Positions 17,560-25,413 of a stretch of 64,000 nucleotides of DNA are shown here, one piece after another. Within the stretch, counting starts at the first letter, position 1. Each line of letters starts with the position of its first letter. Source of the DNA: Nostoc sp. PCC 7524 (GTDB lineage Bacteria > Cyanobacteriota > Cyanobacteriia > Cyanobacteriales > Nostocaceae); assembly GCF_000316645.1 (NCBI RefSeq), contig NC_019684.1, positions 6,149,501 through 6,213,500 of the forward strand, read 5' to 3'. The notes under the pieces are model-generated. The model ran no database searches. It saw nothing but the letters and a program-made list of their open reading frames with translations, and was not told the origin of the DNA. A program made the translations under genes and the position numbers.

Positions 17560-17623
17560 TTAAGCACTGAAGTGCTTACTACAAACAAAAGTTTGTAGTG
17601 AGGACTTTAGTCCTCATTACTAC
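17560..17623. repeat. Two REP units head to head upstream of RAYT
   Basis: The first unit (17560-17586) ends GTGCTTACTACAAAC. The second (17591-17623) starts GTTTGTAGTGAGGACTTTAG. They lie six bases from the RAYT start codon and touch the stop codon of the 1323-residue gene at 17623. Confidence 0.85.
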
Positions 17624-20600
17624 TAAGACAAACAAAAAGAATCTTTCTCTTGCGCCTGACTCAAGCTTTCTAAGTTATAGGTTAATAAAGTTTCTGCTTT
17701 AGCTTGAATGAGTGCATCTTGGTTTTCATATTGCAAAGCAATGCGGGCGTGAATACGAGGTAATAAAGCTTGCCACTGAATATCACTCAAACTTTCCACA
17801 AGAGAAATTTCTAATCCCTCAGTTACATCTAAATCTTCTTCCATCAGCAGATTCATTGCCACAGCCGATAACAATAGTTCAACATCCTCAACAGCAACAT
17901 TATTAATGTTGATTAGTAACGTGGTTTTTTCACTATTAGGATGAGTTGCCACTGCCTTAATCACCTGTTCCAATTCTGAACTAATCAACTCTTCTGGTTG
18001 CAACCAATCAGGGAAAATAATTAAGTTGATATCTCCTAAGCGTAAATTTTGACTGAGAGTATCAGCCATATAATTACTGAAGAGTTCTTGGAATAGGTTT
18101 CCTATTTTAGCTGAGTAAGAGCGACTATCTAAAAAACTAGGATTACTCTGCATTTTTTCTTTGATTTGGACGCTCTTTTCTCGCCGCAATTCCGAATTTG
18201 TACCTAATGCAACTGCTAACTCAATGTAAGATTCTTCACTATCTGCAACTAAATTAGGAATATCCAATGTTTGTATTATCGCTGCTCCCATTGCAGAACG
18301 AAAACAATTTCCTTGTCTAGCGATGACAGGTAAATTAACCTGTAGTGGTTCTATTAATGAAGTTGTTCCGGCAAATGGATAGGAATCTAAATAAACATCG
18401 GCAATTTTATAGTATTCCTTCATATCTTCCCGATCTGGGACGGGTTGAGGATCTAAGACTATTAGGCGTTCAGTAGCTAACCCATGCTTAGAAAATATAG
18501 ATTTCAGGTGATGGATAAATTCTATTTTTGGATAATTATTTGACCAATTTAGCCCAAATGGTAAAAGAACTAAAACAGAATTTGAAACTTTAGAGATAAT
18601 TTTAGCCCATGTCCCCATCAATTCTGGAACTGTTTTAAAGTAATTAGCACCAGAGATAAAAACAACAGCATCTTCAGGAACTCCTAAACTATTCCGCTCA
18701 ACGGGAGTTGTTAATTTTCCTTCTTCAGTACCATAACTAAAACAGTGAGCAGTTCCTTCTAGTTTGATTAATTTTTCTTGATAGTGGTCTTGTGCTGTTG
18801 GTGAAGGATCAGTTAATGTACCGGAAATATAATAATCTACATTTCTCATTCCAGTTGTCACAACAGAACCGCCGCTAGTTACTTGTATTCTAGCTAATCT
18901 ATGAATTGCTAATAGGCAGATTTGATTAGTTACTGCGGTTACATTAGTTGCAATGAATAATATATCTAAGTCATCACTACGAATTGTATTAATCTGTTCC
19001 GATAAATTTTGTGGTAACAGTTTAAAAGAGTTTGCAGACAATTGACAATATTGCTCTAATCTATGACCTGTTTCGATAAGTGAGTACAAAATTACTTCAA
19101 AATCTCGACTGATATATTCATAAACAGGAAGATAGGCAAACGTTTCGGCTGAGGGTGTAAAATGTGCTGCTAGGATACCCAGCCTAATTTTTTTTCGGTT
19201 TACAGGCGTATCTGTAAATTCATAATTAATTTCTTGTCCCTTGAGTTTCAATAAATATTCTATTATTTCTGCGCGTTTAACATATATATTTTTTAAATTT
19301 ATCTCGTTAAAGTAAGCTTGGATAAAATTGACATTTTGGGCAAAATGCTCAACTATTTGATTCCATAAATCAGAATCAGAATTACTGAATGTAGATGCGT
19401 GTAGATAATCAAGTGACTTCTGTAAGTATTCAGAGTAATTATCTGCCTCATCAATTTCTAGGAAATAAGGTTTAGGAGAAAACAGAAATTTTAAATAACC
19501 ATTTTCCTCAATTATCTGCTGATATTGGTGAAAAACTTTAGCATTTACATTAATTTGATTTTCACTTATATCAGATATTGGTTTAACTACACGTAATTCT
19601 GCTATAACATGAATGACGTTACCAGGAGATTCTTCCTGTTCAAGTTGCACAATATTAAACTCACCTTTAAATCCATACTTTCTACAAAGCTGTAGATAAA
19701 CAGGGAATTCACTACAGTAGTAGAGGAAAGAATTAATATTCCAAAAACTGACGTGAGTTGGATCTTGAAAAGCACCTCTCCCATCTGTAGATGGTACTCG
19801 AATATCAACTTTTGCACCAGGTTTACAGACTCTCCAAATCTCATTCATTGTATGAATTCTGTCTTGGAGATGCTCAATAATATCATGCGCCTTTAATTCA
19901 TCTACAGAACTATCAGGCAATGGAAATTTTTTATTTAAATCTGCAACAATATCAACGGATGGATCATTACAAATATCAACTCCAATAAACCCAACACTCT
20001 TATTAGCCCCACAGCCTAAATCAATTCTTACTGTTTGTCTATTTAACTGTTTTAAATAGCTAGAGATAGTATCTTGATGTTCATGTTCTTGGTTTGAAAC
20101 TTTATTTTTTTTCTTTATTATTACGATAGCATCACTATAAATTTCACCAAATTGTCTGTCTTGGCTATCATAAAAATGAATAAATTCAATATTTTCTTGA
20201 ATATCCTTTAATGTCTCAATTTTTAAAAATTGGGTGTCATTAATAATTCCATTTTCTAGAGATTTAAGAATCTCTTTAGTGGTTGTAATTCCTGGATATT
20301 CTATCTCACATGGCTGATAGTGTAAGTCTTCAATAATATAAAATCCACCTTCCCGAAGATGTTTAAACAGATATCCTAATGCTATCTGTTGATGATGAGA
20401 AGCATGGCTAGCATCATCAATTATAACATCAAATTTTGACGGATTTTCTTGCACTAATATTTGAAGATCGGATATTTTCCCCATATCACCACGTATAATT
20501 TTGACATTTTCTAAAGGTAGACATTTAGAGAAATCAGCAATATCAAAACCTACAATAAAGGCGTGAGGGAAATATTCTCTCCACATTTTTAGGCTAGGCG

Positions 20601-21594
20601 CATCATCATAAGGTCCTCCTGGATTTCTTTTTTGAACATCATGCCGAAGAAGACCTAGTTCGAGCAAATTTATATTTGAATCTTTATATTTAGAAAGATA
20701 TTTTTGATAAATTGAAGCATAACCATGACAATTATAATATAGACTTCCTTTGTCAGTCTTATACTTATTGGCTATAACTTCAAGCTCCCATATGTATTTT
20801 CTATATGGTAGCTTCTTGTAAGCTCCTATTTCTAAATAATGTTGTCTTGGTGACATATGAGAAGTTGTCACTTCTGGATTCAACCATGAATAAATTTCAT
20901 CTTTAAACCCCGGTGGTAGCCGAGGAATAGTTCCTTTAGGTGCTAACCACTCAATTATAGGATTAGATATCAATGAGCCATTAAATAACGAATATTTAAA
21001 ATTCCGATGCCAAGCAACGAAAGGAAAAGATAGCTGATCTCTTTTAGAGAATCTTAGAACATGGTTAAACCATTCTTCTGTTAGTTCTATCAATTTTGTG
21101 TCTAAATGTTTACGCAGTAGTATTGTTCCTGCAATTAATCCTTGATGTTTTGGAAATCCTTGTAATTGATAAAAATCTAGTTGTTCTCTAACTCTACACT
21201 CATCTTCTAGTCCTGAATGAATTACGACTTCTCCTTCGTCATATATACAATCACGCCAAGGATGATTAAAACAAACAAGTGAAGATTGTGAATTTATATA
21301 CTTCTTGAAAATATCTAACGGATCTACTTTAAAATCTATGGTGTTATCAATATATAAACTATGTTCAAAATCAGATAAAAAATGATGTGGTAACAACTTT
21401 GGTCGCCGAGATTCCCGTTCTGCTTTCAGGCTATGATTGTCTATAAGTACAATTGACCAATCTTTAGATTGCAATTCTGGATTATCTGTGAAACAAATCC
21501 TTTCATAACCAAAAGAATCATTTGGGAAAGGATTTCTAAGATTTTCTTTATAGCCAGTGAGAACTGTATAAACAACACATTTATTTTGATTCAT
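17623..21594 (-). CDS. Four-module protein: DUF616-like glycosyltransferase, two methyltransferases, GT41-like glycosyltransferase
   Basis: A 1323-residue cytoplasmic fusion. Module 1 (about 1-215) starts CVVYTVLTGYKENLRNP and resembles the DUF616/TOD1-like glycosyltransferase group. Module 2 (about 270-495) is a class I methyltransferase of the macrocin/cephalosporin-hydroxylase type (NLLELGL, VGFDIAD, VIIDDASHASHHQ, GGFYIIEDLH). Module 3 (about 520-670) is a second SAM methyltransferase (VRIDLGCGANKS, LKAHDIIEHL). Module 4 (about 800-1180) is GT41-like (KIRLGILAAHF, RIQVTSGGSV, DVYLDSYPFAGTTSLIE). A C-terminal tail (INLIIFPDWLQPEE..., MEEDLDVTEG) follows. The order suggests building and methylating a glycan on a protein or polymer; the substrate is unknown. 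Start ATG at 21594. Confidence 0.75.
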   Translation of the reverse strand: MNQNKCVVYTVLTGYKENLRNPFPNDSFGYERICFTDNPELQSKDWSIVLIDNHSLKAERESRRPKLLPHHFLSDFEHSLYIDNTIDFKVDPLDIFKKYINSQSSLVCFNHPWRDCIYDEGEVVIHSGLEDECRVREQLDFYQLQGFPKHQGLIAGTILLRKHLDTKLIELTEEWFNHVLRFSKRDQLSFPFVAWHRNFKYSLFNGSLISNPIIEWLAPKGTIPRLPPGFKDEIYSWLNPEVTTSHMSPRQHYLEIGAYKKLPYRKYIWELEVIANKYKTDKGSLYYNCHGYASIYQKYLSKYKDSNINLLELGLLRHDVQKRNPGGPYDDAPSLKMWREYFPHAFIVGFDIADFSKCLPLENVKIIRGDMGKISDLQILVQENPSKFDVIIDDASHASHHQQIALGYLFKHLREGGFYIIEDLHYQPCEIEYPGITTTKEILKSLENGIINDTQFLKIETLKDIQENIEFIHFYDSQDRQFGEIYSDAIVIIKKKNKVSNQEHEHQDTISSYLKQLNRQTVRIDLGCGANKSVGFIGVDICNDPSVDIVADLNKKFPLPDSSVDELKAHDIIEHLQDRIHTMNEIWRVCKPGAKVDIRVPSTDGRGAFQDPTHVSFWNINSFLYYCSEFPVYLQLCRKYGFKGEFNIVQLEQEESPGNVIHVIAELRVVKPISDISENQINVNAKVFHQYQQIIEENGYLKFLFSPKPYFLEIDEADNYSEYLQKSLDYLHASTFSNSDSDLWNQIVEHFAQNVNFIQAYFNEINLKNIYVKRAEIIEYLLKLKGQEINYEFTDTPVNRKKIRLGILAAHFTPSAETFAYLPVYEYISRDFEVILYSLIETGHRLEQYCQLSANSFKLLPQNLSEQINTIRSDDLDILFIATNVTAVTNQICLLAIHRLARIQVTSGGSVVTTGMRNVDYYISGTLTDPSPTAQDHYQEKLIKLEGTAHCFSYGTEEGKLTTPVERNSLGVPEDAVVFISGANYFKTVPELMGTWAKIISKVSNSVLVLLPFGLNWSNNYPKIEFIHHLKSIFSKHGLATERLIVLDPQPVPDREDMKEYYKIADVYLDSYPFAGTTSLIEPLQVNLPVIARQGNCFRSAMGAAIIQTLDIPNLVADSEESYIELAVALGTNSELRREKSVQIKEKMQSNPSFLDSRSYSAKIGNLFQELFSNYMADTLSQNLRLGDINLIIFPDWLQPEELISSELEQVIKAVATHPNSEKTTLLININNVAVEDVELLLSAVAMNLLMEEDLDVTEGLEISLVESLSDIQWQALLPRIHARIALQYENQDALIQAKAETLLTYNLESLSQAQEKDSFCLS

Positions 21595-21662
21595 TGATTT
21601 TATTGATATTTGTATAATTTTGATAACTTTTGCTTATTTCAATATCCTAAAAAATTTGTATT

Positions 21663-22058
21663 TTACTTAGTTGTATATTTCTTGTTCATATCCTCCAATA
21701 CAGTTTTATAATCTTGTCGAGCAGGATGCTGTTGTACCAACTTTTCCATTAGCGCGATCGCTCCCTTATGATCTTTCAAACGTAAGCGGATAATAGATAG
21801 CTTTTCCAACGCTTCTTGATTATTTGGTTCACGTTGTAAAACTAATTCGTAACCCTTAGCTTGTTCTGACAATAAAGACTCAGCAGATGTAGTTGTACTT
21901 ACTGGCGGAGGACTATAGATAGCCCGTTGAACAGTTGAAATAGCTCCAAATGCTAATGAACCAAAAAAAGAAATCATCGAAACTGTCGTTAATATTCTTT
22001 TTTTCCTATCAATCTGTCTTTTACGGGCTTTCAAATAGTCTTCGCCTGATCTAGCCAT
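21663..22058 (-). CDS. Membrane-anchored TPR protein, small
   Basis: A 131-residue protein with one membrane segment (about 24-46, LTTVSMISFFGSLAFGAIS) after a basic N-terminus (KARKRQIDRKKR). A TPR-like pair follows (AKGYELVLQREPNNQEALEKL, LKDHKGAIALMEKLVQQHPA). It is likely a bitopic protein with its TPR part outside the cytoplasm. It lies 68 bases upstream of the four-module transferase gene on the same strand, so it may be the first gene of that unit. No specific partner is recognisable. Confidence 0.7.
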   Translation of the reverse strand: MARSGEDYLKARKRQIDRKKRILTTVSMISFFGSLAFGAISTVQRAIYSPPPVSTTTSAESLLSEQAKGYELVLQREPNNQEALEKLSIIRLRLKDHKGAIALMEKLVQQHPARQDYKTVLEDMNKKYTTK

Positions 22059-22899
22059 ATTTGAATCGGGATTGCGGTAAATACTGAGTTACAACAAGCT
22101 TCTAGATAAGAGATTACCCATTACCTCACAGAAACTAACATCTGAACTAAAAATTTTTTATGCTGGAATGAGGCTAAACGTGAAGATATGTTATGCACTG
22201 ACTACCACACGTTGATGAGTGTCGCGCTACTGCCCAGCAAAGTTACTTACTCATAAAGTTACAACATACTTAAGTAGGGGCGGGTTTAACAATTGCACCA
22301 GTGAGTAAACATAATTCTGGATAAACCCGCCCGTACAGGGTTAGGAAGTATGAAAATGAGGAAGATCGGGCAGAGCAATTAATCTCCAATCCCCAATCCC
22401 CTACTACTACATATCTGCTTAATCTCTAGAGAAAAATTAAATATATATTAAGATTTGCGATGATTTGATTTAAGTCTAGATGTTTGCGTTATTGTAGATA
22501 ACGGTTAAATCTACAGAGTAAAAATTCTCTCACTGTTGTTTAACATCTTCAAATCAGCCATTAATTTATGGGCTTTTTAGCAATTGCACAGATTCTGATC
22601 AATACAAAACATAAGATTTTACAAATCCTCTCCCTTTTGTGCTGTTACTGCAACCTTCAGGGCGACTAATTTTTTCGTTGAGCATTCACCATGTCTGCTG
22701 GGTGAGATTTGAGTTTTGTGGAGTAATTACCGTACAAAGCCGAATTTCATCGCTGATGAGAAGAGTTTGTTATGGTATAGTAAAAAAGTTAAGACTAGCT
22801 TTGCCAAACACACACTCTACGCATTGTTGACATTTGCAAGGCGGAAAGCAGTTTTGATTAAGCATTTACCCAATTAAATTTTGAATTGAATTGAGAGTT
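22059..22899. other. Long non-coding gap with a GGGCGGGTTTA repeat
   Basis: About 840 bases between divergent genes. It contains the inverted repeat at 22274-22337 and a short CCCCAAT/CCCCTAC stretch near 22390-22412. From about 22440 to 22890 I see nothing recognisable. The one 63-codon open frame there (GTG start) has no protein-like character. Confidence 0.5.
22274..22337. repeat. MITE-like inverted repeat (GGGCGGGTTTA)
   Basis: GTAGGGGCGGGTTTAAC on the left and ATAAACCCGCCCGTAC on the right are inverted and about 64 bases long overall. This type is familiar as a dispersed repeat in Nostoc genomes; only one copy is in the window. Confidence 0.6.
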
Positions 22900-23118
22900 A
22901 TGACTCAGCAAGTAATTCACCCAATGGTGAAATTGCAGCGTAATGTGCAATCACTCGTTGAATCGAATATTATCAAGCCGACTGATAGCATTTGGAAGAT
23001 TGCGCTGCTCTATGGCAACGATTGGCAGCACTGGAAACAGGAACTGCTCGACTTTGGTTTTAGTATGCAAGATCCAATAGGCGATTTACTCGCTGTGGAA
23101 GCATGGGATGAGGAATAG
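22900..23118 (+). CDS. DUF4327 family protein
   Basis: A 72-residue protein from the ATG at 22900. An in-frame TTG nine bases earlier is an unlikely start. The sequence (MTQQVIHPMVKLQRNVQSLV..., DSIWKIALLYGNDWQHWK, ELLDFGFSMQDPIGDLL) matches my memory of the small cyanobacterial DUF4327 family, which has no known function. It has no membrane segment or signal peptide. It appears monocistronic. Confidence 0.75.
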   Translation: MTQQVIHPMVKLQRNVQSLVESNIIKPTDSIWKIALLYGNDWQHWKQELLDFGFSMQDPIGDLLAVEAWDEE

Positions 23119-23253
23119 GGGCTGGGGACTGGGGACTTTTACGAGATGTGATGCGTAAAACCCCGGATTCATCCAGACGATATAAGCGAATAGTCAAATT
23201 TATTTGGCTTTCTTATATCACTACGAAGCGGGGAAAGTCGTAGCAACAGTAAT

Positions 23254-23595
23254 ATGAAGATTCCTTCTGACGCTATTATTGCCGATGAAAAAATCACACG
23301 CTACTTGTTAGTACCAAGAGAACAAGACGATAAATCAAAGTTTCTCGCCCAGGCTGGATTCACAAAAGAAAACCCAGAACTTTTAAAAGCAGCAATTCGG
23401 CAACTGGTGGATTCAACAACAGCAATACAAGATAGGGATAATGAATATGGGGTGTTCTATCGCGTCACTGGCGAATTAATCGGCTTAAAGGGGCGAAACT
23501 TAGCAGTGATTACAGTATGGCTGCAAAGGTCTGTTGATGGTAAGTTTCAGTTTATCACCCTCAAACCTAACAAGGAGTCTCCAGATGAACTTTGA
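23254..23595 (+). CDS. DUF6883-like small protein (first gene of a pair)
   Basis: A 113-residue protein (KIPSDAIIADEKITRYLLVP, DDKSKFLAQAGFTKENPELL, GLKGRNLAVITVWLQRS). It fits the DUF6883 group as I recall it. It overlaps the next gene by 11 bases, so the two are translationally coupled. Such two-gene units of small cytoplasmic proteins often behave like toxin-antitoxin or nuclease-inhibitor pairs, but there is no evidence for that here beyond the arrangement. Confidence 0.7.
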   Translation: MKIPSDAIIADEKITRYLLVPREQDDKSKFLAQAGFTKENPELLKAAIRQLVDSTTAIQDRDNEYGVFYRVTGELIGLKGRNLAVITVWLQRSVDGKFQFITLKPNKESPDEL

Positions 23596-23830
23596 ACTAT
23601 ACCAGCGTGTTGCTTTAAATCGTGACTTAAACGAATATCAATTAAAAAAAGGTGATGTGGCAACTTTAATTGATTTTGTTCCTCATCCTAGCAATGGATC
23701 AGAAGGATGTGTTCTAGAAGTATTCAGTGCTACTGGTGAATCAATAGCTGTTGTCATCGTTCCCATGACTGATATTGAACCGTTAAAAAATAATGAGATT
23801 TTAAGTGTTCGCTCTTTGGTGGAAATTTAG
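23585..23830 (+). CDS. DUF4926 domain protein (second gene of the pair)
   Basis: An 81-residue protein from the ATG at 23585, where the family-like sequence NFELYQRVALNRDL begins. A longer frame opens at 23534 but overlaps DUF6883 more and has no family match. An AAGGAG-like ribosome-binding site (CAAGGAGTCTCCAG) lies just before. KGDVATLIDFVP and GCVLEVFSATGES suggest a small beta-barrel. It is translated together with the DUF6883 gene. Confidence 0.75.
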   Translation: MNFELYQRVALNRDLNEYQLKKGDVATLIDFVPHPSNGSEGCVLEVFSATGESIAVVIVPMTDIEPLKNNEILSVRSLVEI

Positions 23831-23859
23831 GTCATGCAGTTATCCCATGCCCAATCCCA

Positions 23860-25131
23860 TCACTGACAATTAGCTAATGCTTGCGCTAGTTCTTTGGCAG
23901 TTTGATAGCGATCGCGTGGCAAAGGTTCTGTCACTCGGTCAATAATCTCCCTTAATTGGGGTGTCACAGTGGGAATTTTGCTCACATCGAAGCGAAAGCC
24001 TCGCCCCTTTTGGCGATAGAACTTAAAAGGGTTTTCGCCAGTGAGGAGAAAAATCAACGTCGGGCCGATCGCATATAAATCAGATTGTGTTAAAGGTTGT
24101 CCCCGTTCTTGTTCAGGGGCGCAATAACCTTCAGCACCGATGCGCGTTCCTGGGGTTGTACCAATTTCCTTAACTGCGCCAAAATCTAACACAACTATTT
24201 CATTATTCGCAGTCCGCACCATTAGGTTAGCGGGCTTAATATCACGGTGAATTAACGGTGGTTCTTGGCTGTGGAGATAGTCGAGAATTTCACAGGTTTG
24301 AATCATCCAGGCGATCGCTTGCTTCGGTGTCACAGGACCATTAGTATAGATGCGTTTTTCCAAATCCTGCCCGTGAACTAATTCCATCGCTAAGTATTTT
24401 TTCCCACCCTCCACAAAAAAGTCGTAATACTTAGGAATACCCGGATGATTGAGGGACTTGAGGGTATTTGCCTCTCTGACAAACAATTCCTGAGCCTTGG
24501 CAATTTTCGCCATATCAGCATTCATTTGCTTCAACACCAATAATTGCGGGTGTCTAGCAATCAAACCGGCTGCATCCCAAGCCAGATAAGTAGTACCCAT
24601 ACCTCCCTGTCCCAGAGTCCGTAAAACTTGGTAATAGCGAATCGTCTGCTGTACCGTAAGTGGTTGTCCGCAGTGGATACAAAACAGATTTCCTGGAGAA
24701 TTACCTTCATGGGTGCAACTGGGGGACGTGCTAGCTCTTTGTGAAGTTACTGGTACAGCAACATTTTCTAGCACACTACCCACGGTTGGCGATGCCTGAT
24801 GATCTGGTGGTGTCGCCTCCTGAATTTGGAATTGTAAAATTGGCCCTCCTTGCGCTAGTTGCAGCAAAGCATTGTCCGGTAAAGCACCCTGAATGACTAA
24901 TACACCATTGAGGAAAGTGCCATTTGTGCCTTTACTAAACACTTGCCACGCAGCACCATTCTTAGCAGAACTGACTTGCCGAATTTCCAAATGATGGCGG
25001 GAAACCAAACTATCAGTTAACACAACATGATTATCCGCCGCTCGACCAATCCGAATCACGGCGGAATTTTCAAAGCACCACTGTTTGAGGGGTGTTTTTT
25101 GCTGCGGTTCTAACAATGTCAGAGTAACCAC
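23860..25131 (-). CDS. FHA domain / zinc-ribbon / Ser-Thr protein kinase
   Basis: A 423-residue protein with a GTG start. An FHA phosphothreonine-binding domain (about 20-107) carries [13 protein letters not shown] and SRHHLEI. A zinc ribbon (about 138-157) has only part of the usual Cys set (CTHEG, CIHCG). The Hanks-type kinase domain (about 167-420) keeps the glycine loop LGQGGMG, the catalytic HRDIKPANL, the DFG motif and an APE-like APEQE. It has no membrane segment. It lies downstream of the PP2C phosphatase gene on the same strand, separated by heptamer repeats. The two probably form a kinase/phosphatase switch; targets are unknown. Confidence 0.9.
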   Translation of the reverse strand: MVTLTLLEPQQKTPLKQWCFENSAVIRIGRAADNHVVLTDSLVSRHHLEIRQVSSAKNGAAWQVFSKGTNGTFLNGVLVIQGALPDNALLQLAQGGPILQFQIQEATPPDHQASPTVGSVLENVAVPVTSQRASTSPSCTHEGNSPGNLFCIHCGQPLTVQQTIRYYQVLRTLGQGGMGTTYLAWDAAGLIARHPQLLVLKQMNADMAKIAKAQELFVREANTLKSLNHPGIPKYYDFFVEGGKKYLAMELVHGQDLEKRIYTNGPVTPKQAIAWMIQTCEILDYLHSQEPPLIHRDIKPANLMVRTANNEIVVLDFGAVKEIGTTPGTRIGAEGYCAPEQERGQPLTQSDLYAIGPTLIFLLTGENPFKFYRQKGRGFRFDVSKIPTVTPQLREIIDRVTEPLPRDRYQTAKELAQALANCQ

Positions 25132-25153
25132 AATACAACCTGGATAATGAGGG

Positions 25154-25250
25154 ACTGGGGATTGGGGATTGGGGATTGGGGATTGGGGACTGGGGATTAG
25201 GGATTGGGGATTGGGGACTGGGGACTGGGGACTGGGGACTGGAGACTAGG
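25154..25250. repeat. STRR-like heptamer array, ACTGGGG/ATTGGGG
   Basis: Thirteen to fourteen tandem heptamers, ACTGGGG and ATTGGGG (one ATTAGGG, one ACTGGAG), stand in the kinase leader, 23 bases from its start codon. This is the short tandemly repeated type known from heterocystous cyanobacteria. Confidence 0.9.
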
Positions 25251-25311
25251 AATAATAACTCTCTTCAGCTCCCCTGCTCCCCTGCTCCTCTGCCCCTCTG
25301 CCCCTCATCTC

Positions 25312-25337
25312 CCACCCTACGGGAAGCAAGCTACATC
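25312..25337. repeat. Deleted copy of the 48-base repeat
   Basis: CCACCCTACGGG joined directly to AAGCAAGCTACATC: the 48-base repeat of 25349-25396 lacking its central 22 bases. Confidence 0.8.
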
Positions 25338-25348
25338 TCCCTCATCTC

Positions 25349-25396
25349 CCACCCTACGGGTAGGCTTACGCCATCGTAAGAGAAGCAAGCTACATC
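25349..25396 (-). repeat. 48-base repeat, copy A
   Basis: It runs from CCACCCTACGGGTAGGC to AAGCAAGCTACATC. The reverse complement is identical base for base to 52934-52981, 27.6 kb away. Confidence 0.9.
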
Positions 25397-25413
25397 TTCC
25401 CAGTACCCATCTC

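Noticed and set aside
22639..22830. 63-codon open frame in the gap before the DUF4327 gene
   Set aside because: GTG start, no ribosome-binding site, unusual residue use and no recognisable family.
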